DNA of 13,551 nucleotides from Candidatus Kuenenbacteria bacterium CG08_land_8_20_14_0_20_37_23 (lineage in GTDB: Bacteria; Patescibacteriota; Patescibacteriia; UBA2196; GWA2-42-15), in the NCBI GenBank assembly GCA_002778965.1, contig PEXX01000038.1, forward strand, positions 1-13,551, written 5' to 3'. Shown one piece after another: positions 1 through 6,379 of the stretch (position 1 is its first letter; each line of letters opens with the position of its first letter). Under the pieces are notes generated by a model. It had not been told where the DNA came from and made no database searches. It saw only the letters and a list, made by a program, of their open reading frames with translations. Made by a program: the position numbers and the translations under genes.

Positions 1-227
1 GCAAGGCCTACATTTCTAATTTAGTTCCTCAAGAAAAAACTGGGACGGCTTTTGGCGTATATCAAACCACAATCGGCCTATGTACTTTTTTTGCTTCTCT
101 GATAGCAGGATTGATTTGGACCTATATCAATGTTAGCGCGCCATTTATCTTTGGGAGTGTCATGGCGATAATTTCTGCTTTTTTGTTTGTCATTTTGGAA
201 AAAAAGATAAAATTTGCTAGACTTTAA
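1..227 (+). CDS. MFS-family transporter, C-terminal fragment
   Basis: This is the 3' end of a gene that begins before the window; the reading frame starts at base 3 and ends at TAA 225-227, giving 74 residues. It starts KAYISNLVPQEKTGTAFG, which fits the conserved cytoplasmic loop of Major Facilitator Superfamily proteins of the type that carries 'R-A-Y-[VI]-S-[DN]-L-V-P-x-E-x-x-G-T-A-F-G'. Two hydrophobic helices follow, roughly TTIGLCTFFASLIAGLIWTY and FIFGSVMAIISAFLFVIL, and a short basic tail KKIKFARL that would lie in the cytoplasm. These would be the last two transmembrane helices of a 12-helix permease. The substrate cannot be told from this end. The next gene begins 8 bases after the stop, so the two are probably co-transcribed. 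Confidence 0.75.
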   Translation, partial: KAYISNLVPQEKTGTAFGVYQTTIGLCTFFASLIAGLIWTYINVSAPFIFGSVMAIISAFLFVILEKKIKFARL

Positions 228-235
228 AAAGAAGT

Positions 236-550
236 ATGGATAAAATAATTTTAGGAATAATTTGCGGTTTGGTTTTTGGAATCATTGATGTTTTGGTTAT
301 GATTCCGCTCAAATACGAAAACACTCGCAAAAGAAATGAAGCAATGTACTCGGCTTTTGTTGAGAGATTTATGATCGGGTTTCTAATTCCAAATGTGAAT
401 TTGGGAATACATCATGCCCTGGTAGGTTTGCTGTTGGGAGCTGGTTTGAGTTTGCCTTCAGCGATTATCACTCGCGCTTACGCGCCGATAATCGGAATAG
501 GAATAGTCGGAGGTGTAATTATTGGATTTATAGTTAAAACAATTTTGTAA
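236..550 (+). CDS. Small hypothetical integral membrane protein
   Basis: A 104-residue protein of unknown function. The N-terminal segment (residues about 4-25, LGIICGLVFGIIDVLVMIPL) is a membrane helix. A charged stretch follows (KYENTRKRNEAMYSAFVERF, about 26-45). The rest is hydrophobic and Gly/Ile-rich, with likely helices near 46-56, 58-78 and 81-103. The pattern suggests a 3-4 helix inner-membrane protein, and the central IHHALVGLLLGAGLSLPSAI segment could be a re-entrant or paired helix. The start ATG is 8 bases after the MFS stop and is preceded by AAAAAGAAG, the only purine-rich stretch near a start in this window that is even partly SD-like. Close spacing suggests an operon with the transporter. 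It ends just before the hairpin-rich intergenic block. I do not recognise the family well enough to name it. Confidence 0.7.
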   Translation: MDKIILGIICGLVFGIIDVLVMIPLKYENTRKRNEAMYSAFVERFMIGFLIPNVNLGIHHALVGLLLGAGLSLPSAIITRAYAPIIGIGIVGGVIIGFIVKTIL

Positions 551-845
551 AAAAGAATTTGCCACCAAACTGGGCGAAGCTTAGAGTTCCGCTAAAAGCG
601 GAATGAAAAACTCGAAATCGTCGAATCCGAAAGGGTCGCTTCTGCGGGCGGGCGGAAGGGGAGTTTTTTTGGGGGGGAAAAAATTCCGCCCGCCCTACAA
701 ATTTTGGGCGAAATCAGTTCGAATTTTTTCGAACGCACATCGCCAAGAATCACATTTCGAAAAATCAAGGTTGGAAGCCTCGGCGCTTCGCGCCTCGGCA
801 TGGTATTTTTCCGCTATTTTGAAGGCATTTTAATCAGTAATAAAA
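551..845. repeat. Hairpin-rich, GC-skewed intergenic block between convergent genes
   Basis: No credible gene lies here. The stretch is much richer in CG dinucleotides and G/C runs than its AT-rich surroundings and contains several inverted repeats. One 7-bp stem pairs 587-593 with 597-603. A perfect 12-bp stem pairs 646-657 (GGGCGGGCGGAA) with 684-695, and its 26-base loop itself contains T7-G7-A6. Another 7-bp stem pairs 717-723 with 728-734 (GTTCGAA/TTCGAAC). GCCTCGGC occurs twice (777-784, 792-799) around a 5-bp GGCGC/GCGCC hairpin at 782-794. The word TCGAA occurs five times, and TGGGCGAA is repeated at 571-578 and 705-712. Genes on both sides converge on this block, so some hairpins may act as a bidirectional terminator, though none has a clear following T-run. 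It resembles a non-coding dispersed repeat or a decayed mobile element; copies elsewhere in the genome cannot be checked here. Confidence 0.55.
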
Positions 846-1853
846 TTATGGCCGTAGAATATCTTCTGTCCGTCCATTAATAGAGATGATCACAGTATCA
901 ACTGTTGGAAATTGTTTTAATGTTTCTATAATTTGTGCTCTAATGGCAGACACACGGCACGAACCGCCAACTTGGAATTCCAGTTGATCATTAAAATCAA
1001 CAGTAGCTATTTTATTTTCAATAACTAAATTTTGAATTTCAACTCCTAAATTTATATTACTGAAAAATCCGTTTTTTTCTTCGTTCAGCGTGACTCCTTT
1101 TAGAAGTTCTATCAGCGCGGCTTTAGCTGCGGCCTTGGTTTTGACAATTTCTCTTTCAACGGGAAATACTTTATTGCAGGAAAATTCCGGATCTAATTTA
1201 TTATTATTGAAATAAACTTCTATTTTCATCATCTCTGGTTCTTGCCAAAATTTTATTGGAATTCTTAGTTCATCGGCATTTTCAGACAGACCGGAAGGAT
1301 TGTCTTTTTCTAAGACAAGAAAGCCTTTTTCAGCGCTTGGTTGGCTAAAATTCAGGTCAGCTTCAAACGGCACAAAATTTTCAGTCATCCAATCGCCTTG
1401 GGCTTTTGCAACGGCAGTAGTTATTAAATTATTATTTTCATCAAAAAGCTTGATCAAAAAACTTGCTTCAAAAAACCAATATCCCCTAGCTTCACCACTA
1501 ATGGCAAGCGGGCTTTGAATGGTTTGGTTCGGGCGAGGATTATTTATTTTTATCAAATCAAGTTTTTCGAACTGATTGCCAATGTCTTCGCTAAATATTT
1601 TATTGTCAGATGTTTTACACTGTTTCGGATAACTTTCCAAGACAGAATAACCAGCTAAAAGGCAGTCCTCAAAATTTGTGACATGTTTTTCACTGCATGA
1701 TTCGTTTGGAATTAGCGCTCTCGGATTGCCGTGTTTTATCCATTGCCCATTTTTACAAATCCAAACATCCTCGTTTACGCGCAAGAGCAAAATCACAGAT
1801 GCAATAATAATTAATATGCAGGCTATGACGAAAATTCCCAAATTCTTATTCAT
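846..1853 (-). CDS. Membrane-anchored Gmad2/GerMN domain protein
   Basis: A 335-residue exported or membrane-anchored protein. Residues about 6-25 form an uncleaved-looking signal anchor (LGIFVIACILIIIASVILLL). Residues 31-90 form a cysteine-containing leader with C33, C53, C64 and C79, including WICKNGQWIKHGNP and a FEDCLLAGY...YPKQCK segment that I associate with CPR and archaeal surface proteins. Residues about 100-200 fit Gmad2, the immunoglobulin-like domain found with spore-germination proteins (NPRPNQTIQSPLAISGEARG, then FEASFLIKLFDENN and GDWMTENFVPFEADLNF). Residues about 210-333 fit GerMN (MKIEVYFNNN, an AAAKAALIELLKG helix, KIATVDFNDQLE, and a closing TVDTVIISINGR strand). Nothing here suggests sporulation; in non-sporulating bacteria this domain pair occurs in envelope proteins of unknown role. 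It lies 54 bases downstream of the GlmU-like gene, and no good promoter is seen between them, so it is probably the last gene of the glmS unit. Confidence 0.85.
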   Translation of the reverse strand: MNKNLGIFVIACILIIIASVILLLRVNEDVWICKNGQWIKHGNPRALIPNESCSEKHVTNFEDCLLAGYSVLESYPKQCKTSDNKIFSEDIGNQFEKLDLIKINNPRPNQTIQSPLAISGEARGYWFFEASFLIKLFDENNNLITTAVAKAQGDWMTENFVPFEADLNFSQPSAEKGFLVLEKDNPSGLSENADELRIPIKFWQEPEMMKIEVYFNNNKLDPEFSCNKVFPVEREIVKTKAAAKAALIELLKGVTLNEEKNGFFSNINLGVEIQNLVIENKIATVDFNDQLEFQVGGSCRVSAIRAQIIETLKQFPTVDTVIISINGRTEDILRP

Positions 1854-1907
1854 ATATTTTATCTGTCAATTTTTCTAACATTCATAAACAAACTGCTATT
1901 CTTATTC

Positions 1908-3143
1908 TTAACGTGCATAAAAAGCAAAAGTGATTTTGTTCGTGGTGATTTGATTTTTCTGTCTGTCTTGAGCAGTTAGATTATAGACATTTTTTAATAA
2001 AGAAATATGAGTTTTAGTTTGCTTAAAATCACGGCGGATAAACATGGCTTTCTGTATTTTGGTAGCAACTTCCAAGGGGACAGTTGCTGGCCGCATAAGA
2101 GCGGAGCCAGCATTGGTAAAAGATGGAACGTCATTCGTGATTTGACCATACAGCAAAGAATTAACACCAATAACTTTGCCAGTAAAAATAGCAGTATTGA
2201 TAGCAGTTTTAGTATAATCACCAATAACACAGCCGAGCAGTTGTTCTTTCGTTTCTACGTTTTGCATTTTAATTTTGCCATAAGTATTTTTTAAATTGGA
2301 ATTTGTAGTACCGGCGCCTAAGTTGATCCATTCGCCTAGATAGGAGTGGCCGATGAAGCCGTAATGTTGTTTATTGGAATAGCCCTGGATGATGGTTGAA
2401 TCTATTTCTCCTCCTAAACGACAGACATCTCCTAGACAGGAATTTTTAAGAGAAGTTGATTCTTTAATAACACAATGATCGCCTAGATACAATGGACCAA
2501 CAAGATAAGAGAAGGGCATAATTTCAGAGTAATCTCTAATAATAATTGGGCCAAGTGTGACATCAAAAACGACAGTTGGATGAATATTGACATTTTTGCC
2601 GACAAAAATGTTACTCTGAATTTCTTTCAAGCTTGATATTAAAAACTTTAGATTAGCGTTAAATAAGGTTTTATTATAAGTGATTATTTCATGCAAAAAA
2701 TTAAAAGTTGGCCATGCTGTTTTGACGTTTTTAATCTTAAGGCCAGCCAGAATTTCTTTTATTGTTAAATTGGTTATTTTTTTTAAGGATAAGTTGAGGG
2801 ATTGGAGAGATAAATAGGCGCCAATTATTTGTCGTCTATTTTTTAAAATAACATTTTTTTGCTTTTTAATTTGTTTTAAAAGCAGTAGCGCCTCGCTAAA
2901 GCTAGGCACCAAGGAGCTATCAAGAAACAAAATATCATCATCAAATCTTTTTGTCAGAGGATATTTCGAAGTGGTAATTTTTTGGATGAGGTGCGGAACT
3001 AAAAAATCAATATTACTGGCATGAAATACCAATTTACAAATTTTATATAGGTTGGTACCGGCGCAGAGAATATCAAAAGCGGGGCGGGTGAGAGTGATGG
3101 GATATAGATTTTTAGAACTAGATTCGTAGAGAATGATTTTCAT
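1908..3143 (-). CDS. Alternative GlmU-like sugar nucleotidyltransferase/acetyltransferase
   Basis: A 411-residue two-part protein. The N-terminal half begins MKIILYESSSKNLYPITLTR, which matches the start of the 'NTP_transf_4' / alternative bacterial GlmU type (an L-x-P-[IF]-T-x-T-R-P pattern). It lacks the canonical LxxGxGTRM pyrophosphorylase loop of classical GlmU. Residues about 178-340 form a left-handed beta-helix of hexapeptide repeats (VGKNVNIHPTVVFD, LGPIIIRDYSEIMP, GDHCVIKESTSLKNSCLGD). The segment NKQHYGFIGHSYLGEWINLG (257-276), followed by AGTTNSNLKNTYG, resembles the acetyltransferase site, with H260 as a plausible catalytic base. Family knowledge points to conversion of GlcN-1-P to UDP-GlcNAc for peptidoglycan or glycan synthesis. 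It follows glmS by 88 bases on the same strand, which supports that role directly. The first step of the pathway is present, but no glmM is visible. No Shine-Dalgarno precedes the ATG. The exact substrate is inferred. Confidence 0.8.
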   Translation of the reverse strand: MKIILYESSSKNLYPITLTRPAFDILCAGTNLYKICKLVFHASNIDFLVPHLIQKITTSKYPLTKRFDDDILFLDSSLVPSFSEALLLLKQIKKQKNVILKNRRQIIGAYLSLQSLNLSLKKITNLTIKEILAGLKIKNVKTAWPTFNFLHEIITYNKTLFNANLKFLISSLKEIQSNIFVGKNVNIHPTVVFDVTLGPIIIRDYSEIMPFSYLVGPLYLGDHCVIKESTSLKNSCLGDVCRLGGEIDSTIIQGYSNKQHYGFIGHSYLGEWINLGAGTTNSNLKNTYGKIKMQNVETKEQLLGCVIGDYTKTAINTAIFTGKVIGVNSLLYGQITNDVPSFTNAGSALMRPATVPLEVATKIQKAMFIRRDFKQTKTHISLLKNVYNLTAQDRQKNQITTNKITFAFYAR

Positions 3144-3190
3144 AAATATAATTTATTTTGGACTTGATGATGGATTCAGTGTTTTGGTCT

Positions 3191-3216
3191 TTCATCCCAG
3201 ATGTTACCAGGATGAA
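3191..3216 (-). other. Hairpin in the glmS to GlmU-like spacer
   Basis: A perfect 7-bp inverted repeat (TTCATCC 3191-3197, GGATGAA 3210-3216) with a 12-base loop lies in the 88-base gap between glmS and the GlmU-like gene. On the transcribed (-) strand it is not followed by a T-run, so it does not look like a full terminator. It could be an mRNA-processing or stability element that lowers expression of the downstream genes relative to glmS. Function is inference only. Confidence 0.35.
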
Positions 3217-3231
3217 GGATAAAATTGGCAC

Positions 3232-5067
3232 TTACTCAACTGTCACTGACTTCGCTAAATTTCTAGGCTTATCTATATCATGGCCTTTGAGTATGGCAAT
3301 GTGATAGGCTAGAAGTTGGCATGGAATTGTATTCAAAACGGGCATAAGAAAATCAATGGTCCTGGGAATATAAATAACCTTATCCGCTATTGAGGTTATT
3401 TTTTTGTCGCCTACCGTAGCCAGGGCAATAATCATACCATTGCGCGCTTTGACCTCAAGCATATTGCTGATAATTTTTTTATAGGTTTTGTCTTGAGTGG
3501 CAATAAAGATGGTGGGCATTTTTTTATCAATCAAGGCAATGGGGCCATGTTTCATTTCAGCTGCTGGATAACCCTCGGCATGAATGTAGGAAATTTCTTT
3601 GAGTTTTAAAGCACCCTCTAAGGCAATCGGAAAATTGTAGCCCCTGCCAAGGTAAAGACAGTTATGGGTATTTTTAAGCTTTTGAGCCAATTCAGCCAAT
3701 GATCCGCTTTGGTCTAATAATTTTTTTATTAACACCGGTAATCTAGTTAATTCTTTCAGGATTTTTTGAGCATTTTTGCGGTTGATGGTTTTTTTGAGAT
3801 TGGCAAAGTGTATGGCAAGGATAGTTAAGACTATAAGCTGAGAAGTAAATCCCTTGGTGGTGGCCACGCCGATTTCCGGACCGGCATGAAGATAAGCGCC
3901 GGCATCAACTAGACGTGCGATACTGGAACCAACGACGTTACAAATACCAAAAGTAAGAGCCTTTTTTGTTTTGGCTAGTTCTAAAGCGGCTATGGTATCG
4001 GCCGTTTCTCCCGATTGTGAAATGGCAATAACAAGACAATCTGGGCCGACAACTGGATAACGGTAACGAAATTCCGAGGCATATTCAACTTTCACTGGAA
4101 TTTTGGCCAATTCCTCTATGAGAGATCCGCCTACTAAACCGGCATGCCAGGAACTACCGCAGGCAACAATAATAATACGAGAAAGGTGCGGGAGTTTAGA
4201 CTCAATTGTTTCTAAACCACCAAGTTTAATTTGTCCTTTTTCTGGAATAAAACGGCCACGAAAAGCATTGGCAATACTTTCTGGTTGTTCGAATATTTCT
4301 TTGAGCATGAAAGTTTTGAAACCATCTTTGGAAATTTGAGTTAAATTCCAGTTAATAGTTTCCACTTTTTTCTTAATAAGGTGATTATTTCCTAGATTAT
4401 GAATTCTATAGCCATTCTTGCTTAAGACAACCATTTCATTATCATCAAGATAGATAACTTTTTTGGTATGCGGTATAATAGCAGAGGCATCAGAAGCCAG
4501 GAGATATTCTTTTTGGCCAAGACCAAGAATCAAAGAACTGCTTTTTTTGATGGCGATCATTTTTTGTGGCTCCGTGGCAGAAATGACTACCAGGGCATAA
4601 GCGCCAATGACTTGTTTGAGCGCTAGTTGTATGGCCTTAGTAAGAGATTTATGCTTATGATATTTTTCAATGAGGTGGGCCAAAACTTCTGAGTCTGTTT
4701 CTGAAGAAAAATGGTGACCTTCTTTAATTAAAACTTTTCTTAAGTTGGCATAATTCTCAATAATGCCATTATGAACAATGGCAATATGACGTGAGCAACA
4801 AAAATGCGGATGAGCATTAATAATAGAGGGCGCGCCGTGAGTAGCCCATCGTGTGTGAGCAATTCCTAGTTTACCAGGTAAATTTTTTTTCTCTAATGCT
4901 TTGGCCAGTCCAAAAATTTTTCCTTTAATTTTTATATCTTGGATGTTTTGGCCATCAAAAACAGCCATACCAGCTGAATCATAGCCGCGGTATTCAAGAC
5001 ATTTGAGCCCACCAATAAGTATAGAGGAAGCTTCTCTTTGGCCGATATAACCAATGATGCCACACAT
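3232..5067 (-). CDS. glmS: Glutamine--fructose-6-phosphate aminotransferase (isomerizing)
   Basis: GlmS makes glucosamine-6-phosphate from fructose-6-phosphate and glutamine, the first committed step toward UDP-GlcNAc. The 611-residue length matches the family (about 609). The class II glutaminase domain starts MCGIIGYIG with the nucleophile Cys2 exposed after Met removal, and keeps HTRWATHG (71-78), HNGIIENY (99-106) and ETDSE (123-127). Two SIS domains follow, with VACGSSWHAG (301-310), SQSGETADT (350-358) and EISYIHAEGYPAAEMKHGP (491-509). The C-terminus PRNLAKSVTVE carries the lysine (K606) equivalent to the Schiff-base lysine of the E. coli enzyme. The enzyme is cytoplasmic. A strong promoter lies 45 bases upstream, leaving a leader of roughly 37 bases; there is no room for a glmS ribozyme and no Shine-Dalgarno. 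It is the first gene of a unit with the GlmU-like and GerMN genes. Confidence 0.97.
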   Translation of the reverse strand: MCGIIGYIGQREASSILIGGLKCLEYRGYDSAGMAVFDGQNIQDIKIKGKIFGLAKALEKKNLPGKLGIAHTRWATHGAPSIINAHPHFCCSRHIAIVHNGIIENYANLRKVLIKEGHHFSSETDSEVLAHLIEKYHKHKSLTKAIQLALKQVIGAYALVVISATEPQKMIAIKKSSSLILGLGQKEYLLASDASAIIPHTKKVIYLDDNEMVVLSKNGYRIHNLGNNHLIKKKVETINWNLTQISKDGFKTFMLKEIFEQPESIANAFRGRFIPEKGQIKLGGLETIESKLPHLSRIIIVACGSSWHAGLVGGSLIEELAKIPVKVEYASEFRYRYPVVGPDCLVIAISQSGETADTIAALELAKTKKALTFGICNVVGSSIARLVDAGAYLHAGPEIGVATTKGFTSQLIVLTILAIHFANLKKTINRKNAQKILKELTRLPVLIKKLLDQSGSLAELAQKLKNTHNCLYLGRGYNFPIALEGALKLKEISYIHAEGYPAAEMKHGPIALIDKKMPTIFIATQDKTYKKIISNMLEVKARNGMIIALATVGDKKITSIADKVIYIPRTIDFLMPVLNTIPCQLLAYHIAILKGHDIDKPRNLAKSVTVE

Positions 5068-5111
5068 AATTTTGGCGACGAACAGAATAAGTAATTAATA
5101 ATTATGTTTTA

Positions 5112-5139
5112 ATTATAATGAGCTTTTAGTTGTTGTCAA
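5112..5139 (-). promoter_or_regulatory. Sigma-70-type promoter of glmS
   Basis: On the - strand, TTGACA (5134-5139) is followed after 16 bases by TATAAT (5112-5117). Both hexamers match the consensus exactly. The predicted start is near 5105, about 37 bases before the glmS ATG. It sits directly after the terminator of the upstream membrane-protein gene. Confidence 0.8.
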
Positions 5140-5143
5140 TTTA

Positions 5144-5175
5144 CAAAACAAAAATCCTGCCAAAATAGCAAGATT
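5144..5175 (-). terminator. Probable intrinsic terminator of the membrane-protein gene
   Basis: On the - strand an 8-bp stem (AATCTTGC 5175-5168 with GCAGGATT 5160-5153, one G-U pair) encloses a 7-base loop and runs into TTTGTTTTG. It lies about 80 bases past the stop of the 5257-6270 gene and 5 bases before the glmS -35 box. The U-tract is interrupted by G, so strength is uncertain. Confidence 0.5.
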
Positions 5176-5256
5176 GCTGATTATGATAATTTTTTAAAAT
5201 TCACAATATAAAATATTAAAACAATTACCCAAACATTCAATAGAAACATAATATTT

Positions 5257-6270
5257 CTATTTCCCCGTTTCTAATTTTTTACCCGATGTCAAAGCGGCTC
5301 CAAATCTCAAAATTTTGCTATATACATCACTATGTAAAATTTTCTCAAACAGTATTACCCAATTAGCGGTTTGCCAGACATTAAGCAACGCTCCGAAGAA
5401 AAAAAGAATGGTAATGAAAGTAAGAATACCAAGAGTTACTACCAGCCAAAAAAAAGTATTACTGGCAATATAGCTGGCTATCATGCCAAGCATAACAAAA
5501 GGCAGAGAAACAAAAATTATTACTACTACAAGAAGTATGCTTGAGAGGATATTTACTAAAAAGAGAAGCAAGGCCATTTCAATTGAAACAATCCAATTCT
5601 TGATAAATAATTGCCATGCGTTTTTTATGGCTAGTCCAACATGCTCATTTTCATTGACTACGAAAATTGTAGCGTACTTTACCAAAAAACTTAGAACGGC
5701 GGCAAATGGCACCAAAACCAAAAAAGTCAATATAACATGGCCGGTTTGCAAAGCGGCGCTTTCTACGCCCTTAAGAAAAACTATAATAAATGGCAGACTG
5801 ATAATCAAGGTCGCGACAAAAAGAATAACTTTCATTAAAATATTGAGTAAAAATACAGACCAAAATTTATGTGTTCCCATATGAAAAGCTTCGGTAAACA
5901 GTCCATTACTATTTTTCAATGCCCTTTTTATACAAAAAACAATGGCAGCTTGTGAAACGATTGATATCCAGATAAAAAAAACGATTGCCATAAGAATAAC
6001 AACAAAAAACAATACAACCCAAAAATCAAAGGCCAAAAACAAAGAAGATAAACTGGACGACAATTTGCTAAAACTAAAAGTTCTAATGAAATCTTTAAAA
6101 CCCAGCAAAAAAACTCCCTGATTTTCTACAATTTGGATATTGTTAAAAATCAAATTGAAAACTCCCCCATTGCCCAAAAGTGCGGCAAATAGACCAAAAA
6201 ACCAAAAATGTTTGAATTGCCAAGTAATGCTTAACGCTTGTTTTAATATTGGGCGATAAATAGATTGCAT
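5257..6270 (-). CDS. Polytopic membrane protein of unknown function
   Basis: A 337-residue, strongly hydrophobic protein. It opens MQSIYRPILKQALSITWQFK, a short amphipathic cytoplasmic segment, then HFWFFGLFAALLG. Likely membrane helices lie near residues 23-38, 83-112 (FWVVLFFVVILMAIVFFIWISIVSQAAIV region), 138-165, 178-205, 228-258, 260-285 and 287-305. Between them are amphipathic stretches such as NENEHVGLAIKNAWQLFIKN (204-223). That segment, a charged helix before NW and followed by a new TM helix, is typical of the DUF-type membrane proteins with a repeated 'A-x-x-x-a-W-x-l-f-x-k-n' motif that are common in CPR and Gram-positive genomes. No enzyme motif is visible. It has its own promoter and terminator, so it is probably monocistronic between ftsH and glmS. 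Confidence 0.75.
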   Translation of the reverse strand: MQSIYRPILKQALSITWQFKHFWFFGLFAALLGNGGVFNLIFNNIQIVENQGVFLLGFKDFIRTFSFSKLSSSLSSLFLAFDFWVVLFFVVILMAIVFFIWISIVSQAAIVFCIKRALKNSNGLFTEAFHMGTHKFWSVFLLNILMKVILFVATLIISLPFIIVFLKGVESAALQTGHVILTFLVLVPFAAVLSFLVKYATIFVVNENEHVGLAIKNAWQLFIKNWIVSIEMALLLFLVNILSSILLVVVIIFVSLPFVMLGMIASYIASNTFFWLVVTLGILTFITILFFFGALLNVWQTANWVILFEKILHSDVYSKILRFGAALTSGKKLETGK

Positions 6271-6302
6271 ATGATAAAATTATTTAATTTATACACAATA
6301 TT

Positions 6303-6311
6303 ATTATAACA
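6303..6311 (-). promoter_or_regulatory. Extended -10 promoter of the membrane-protein gene
   Basis: On the - strand TGTTATAAT (6311-6303) is an exact extended -10 element (TG-N-TATAAT). No good -35 is found at 16-18 bases, where the sequence is a T-run, which suits an extended -10 promoter. The predicted start near 6296 leaves a leader of about 26 bases. It lies immediately downstream of the ftsH terminator. Confidence 0.6.
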
Positions 6312-6320
6312 CGTTTTTAG

Positions 6321-6348
6321 AAATAAAAAAACACGTTTACAACGGGTT
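6321..6348 (-). terminator. Intrinsic terminator after ftsH
   Basis: On the - strand AACCCGTT (6348-6341), loop GTA, AACGTGTT (6337-6330) form an 8-position stem with one C-T mismatch, followed directly by TTTTTATTT. It starts about 32 bases past the ftsH stop. The position and the U-tract make this the clearest terminator in the window. Confidence 0.6.
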
Positions 6349-6379
6349 CTAAAATAACGATTTTCGCCTTTTGTTATCC

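Noticed and set aside
592..833. Overlapping ORFs on both strands in the hairpin block (69 and 76 codons)
   Set aside because: They run across inverted repeats and homopolymers, have unnatural composition rich in Arg, Ser and Pro, and match no domain. They are best explained by the GC-rich repeat lacking stop codons.
1864..1869. TTGACA upstream of the GerMN gene on the - strand
   Set aside because: The start codon is too close (about 10 bases) for a -10 box and leader to fit, so it is not a usable promoter for this gene.
5068..5256. A glmS ribozyme upstream of glmS
   Set aside because: The predicted leader is only about 37 bases, and the rest of the gap is taken up by the promoter and a terminator. 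No ribozyme-like core is visible.
6289..6297. TTATACACA, a match to the DnaA-box pattern TTATNCACA
   Set aside because: A single nine-base match in an AT-rich leader is expected by chance. There is no cluster of boxes, no AT-rich unwinding repeats and no dnaA nearby, so no origin is called.
6308..6338. Direct repeat AACACGTTT at 6308-6316 and 6330-6338, spaced 22 bases, near a promoter
   Set aside because: It looked like a two-site operator, but the second copy is one arm of the ftsH terminator stem, which explains it without a regulator.
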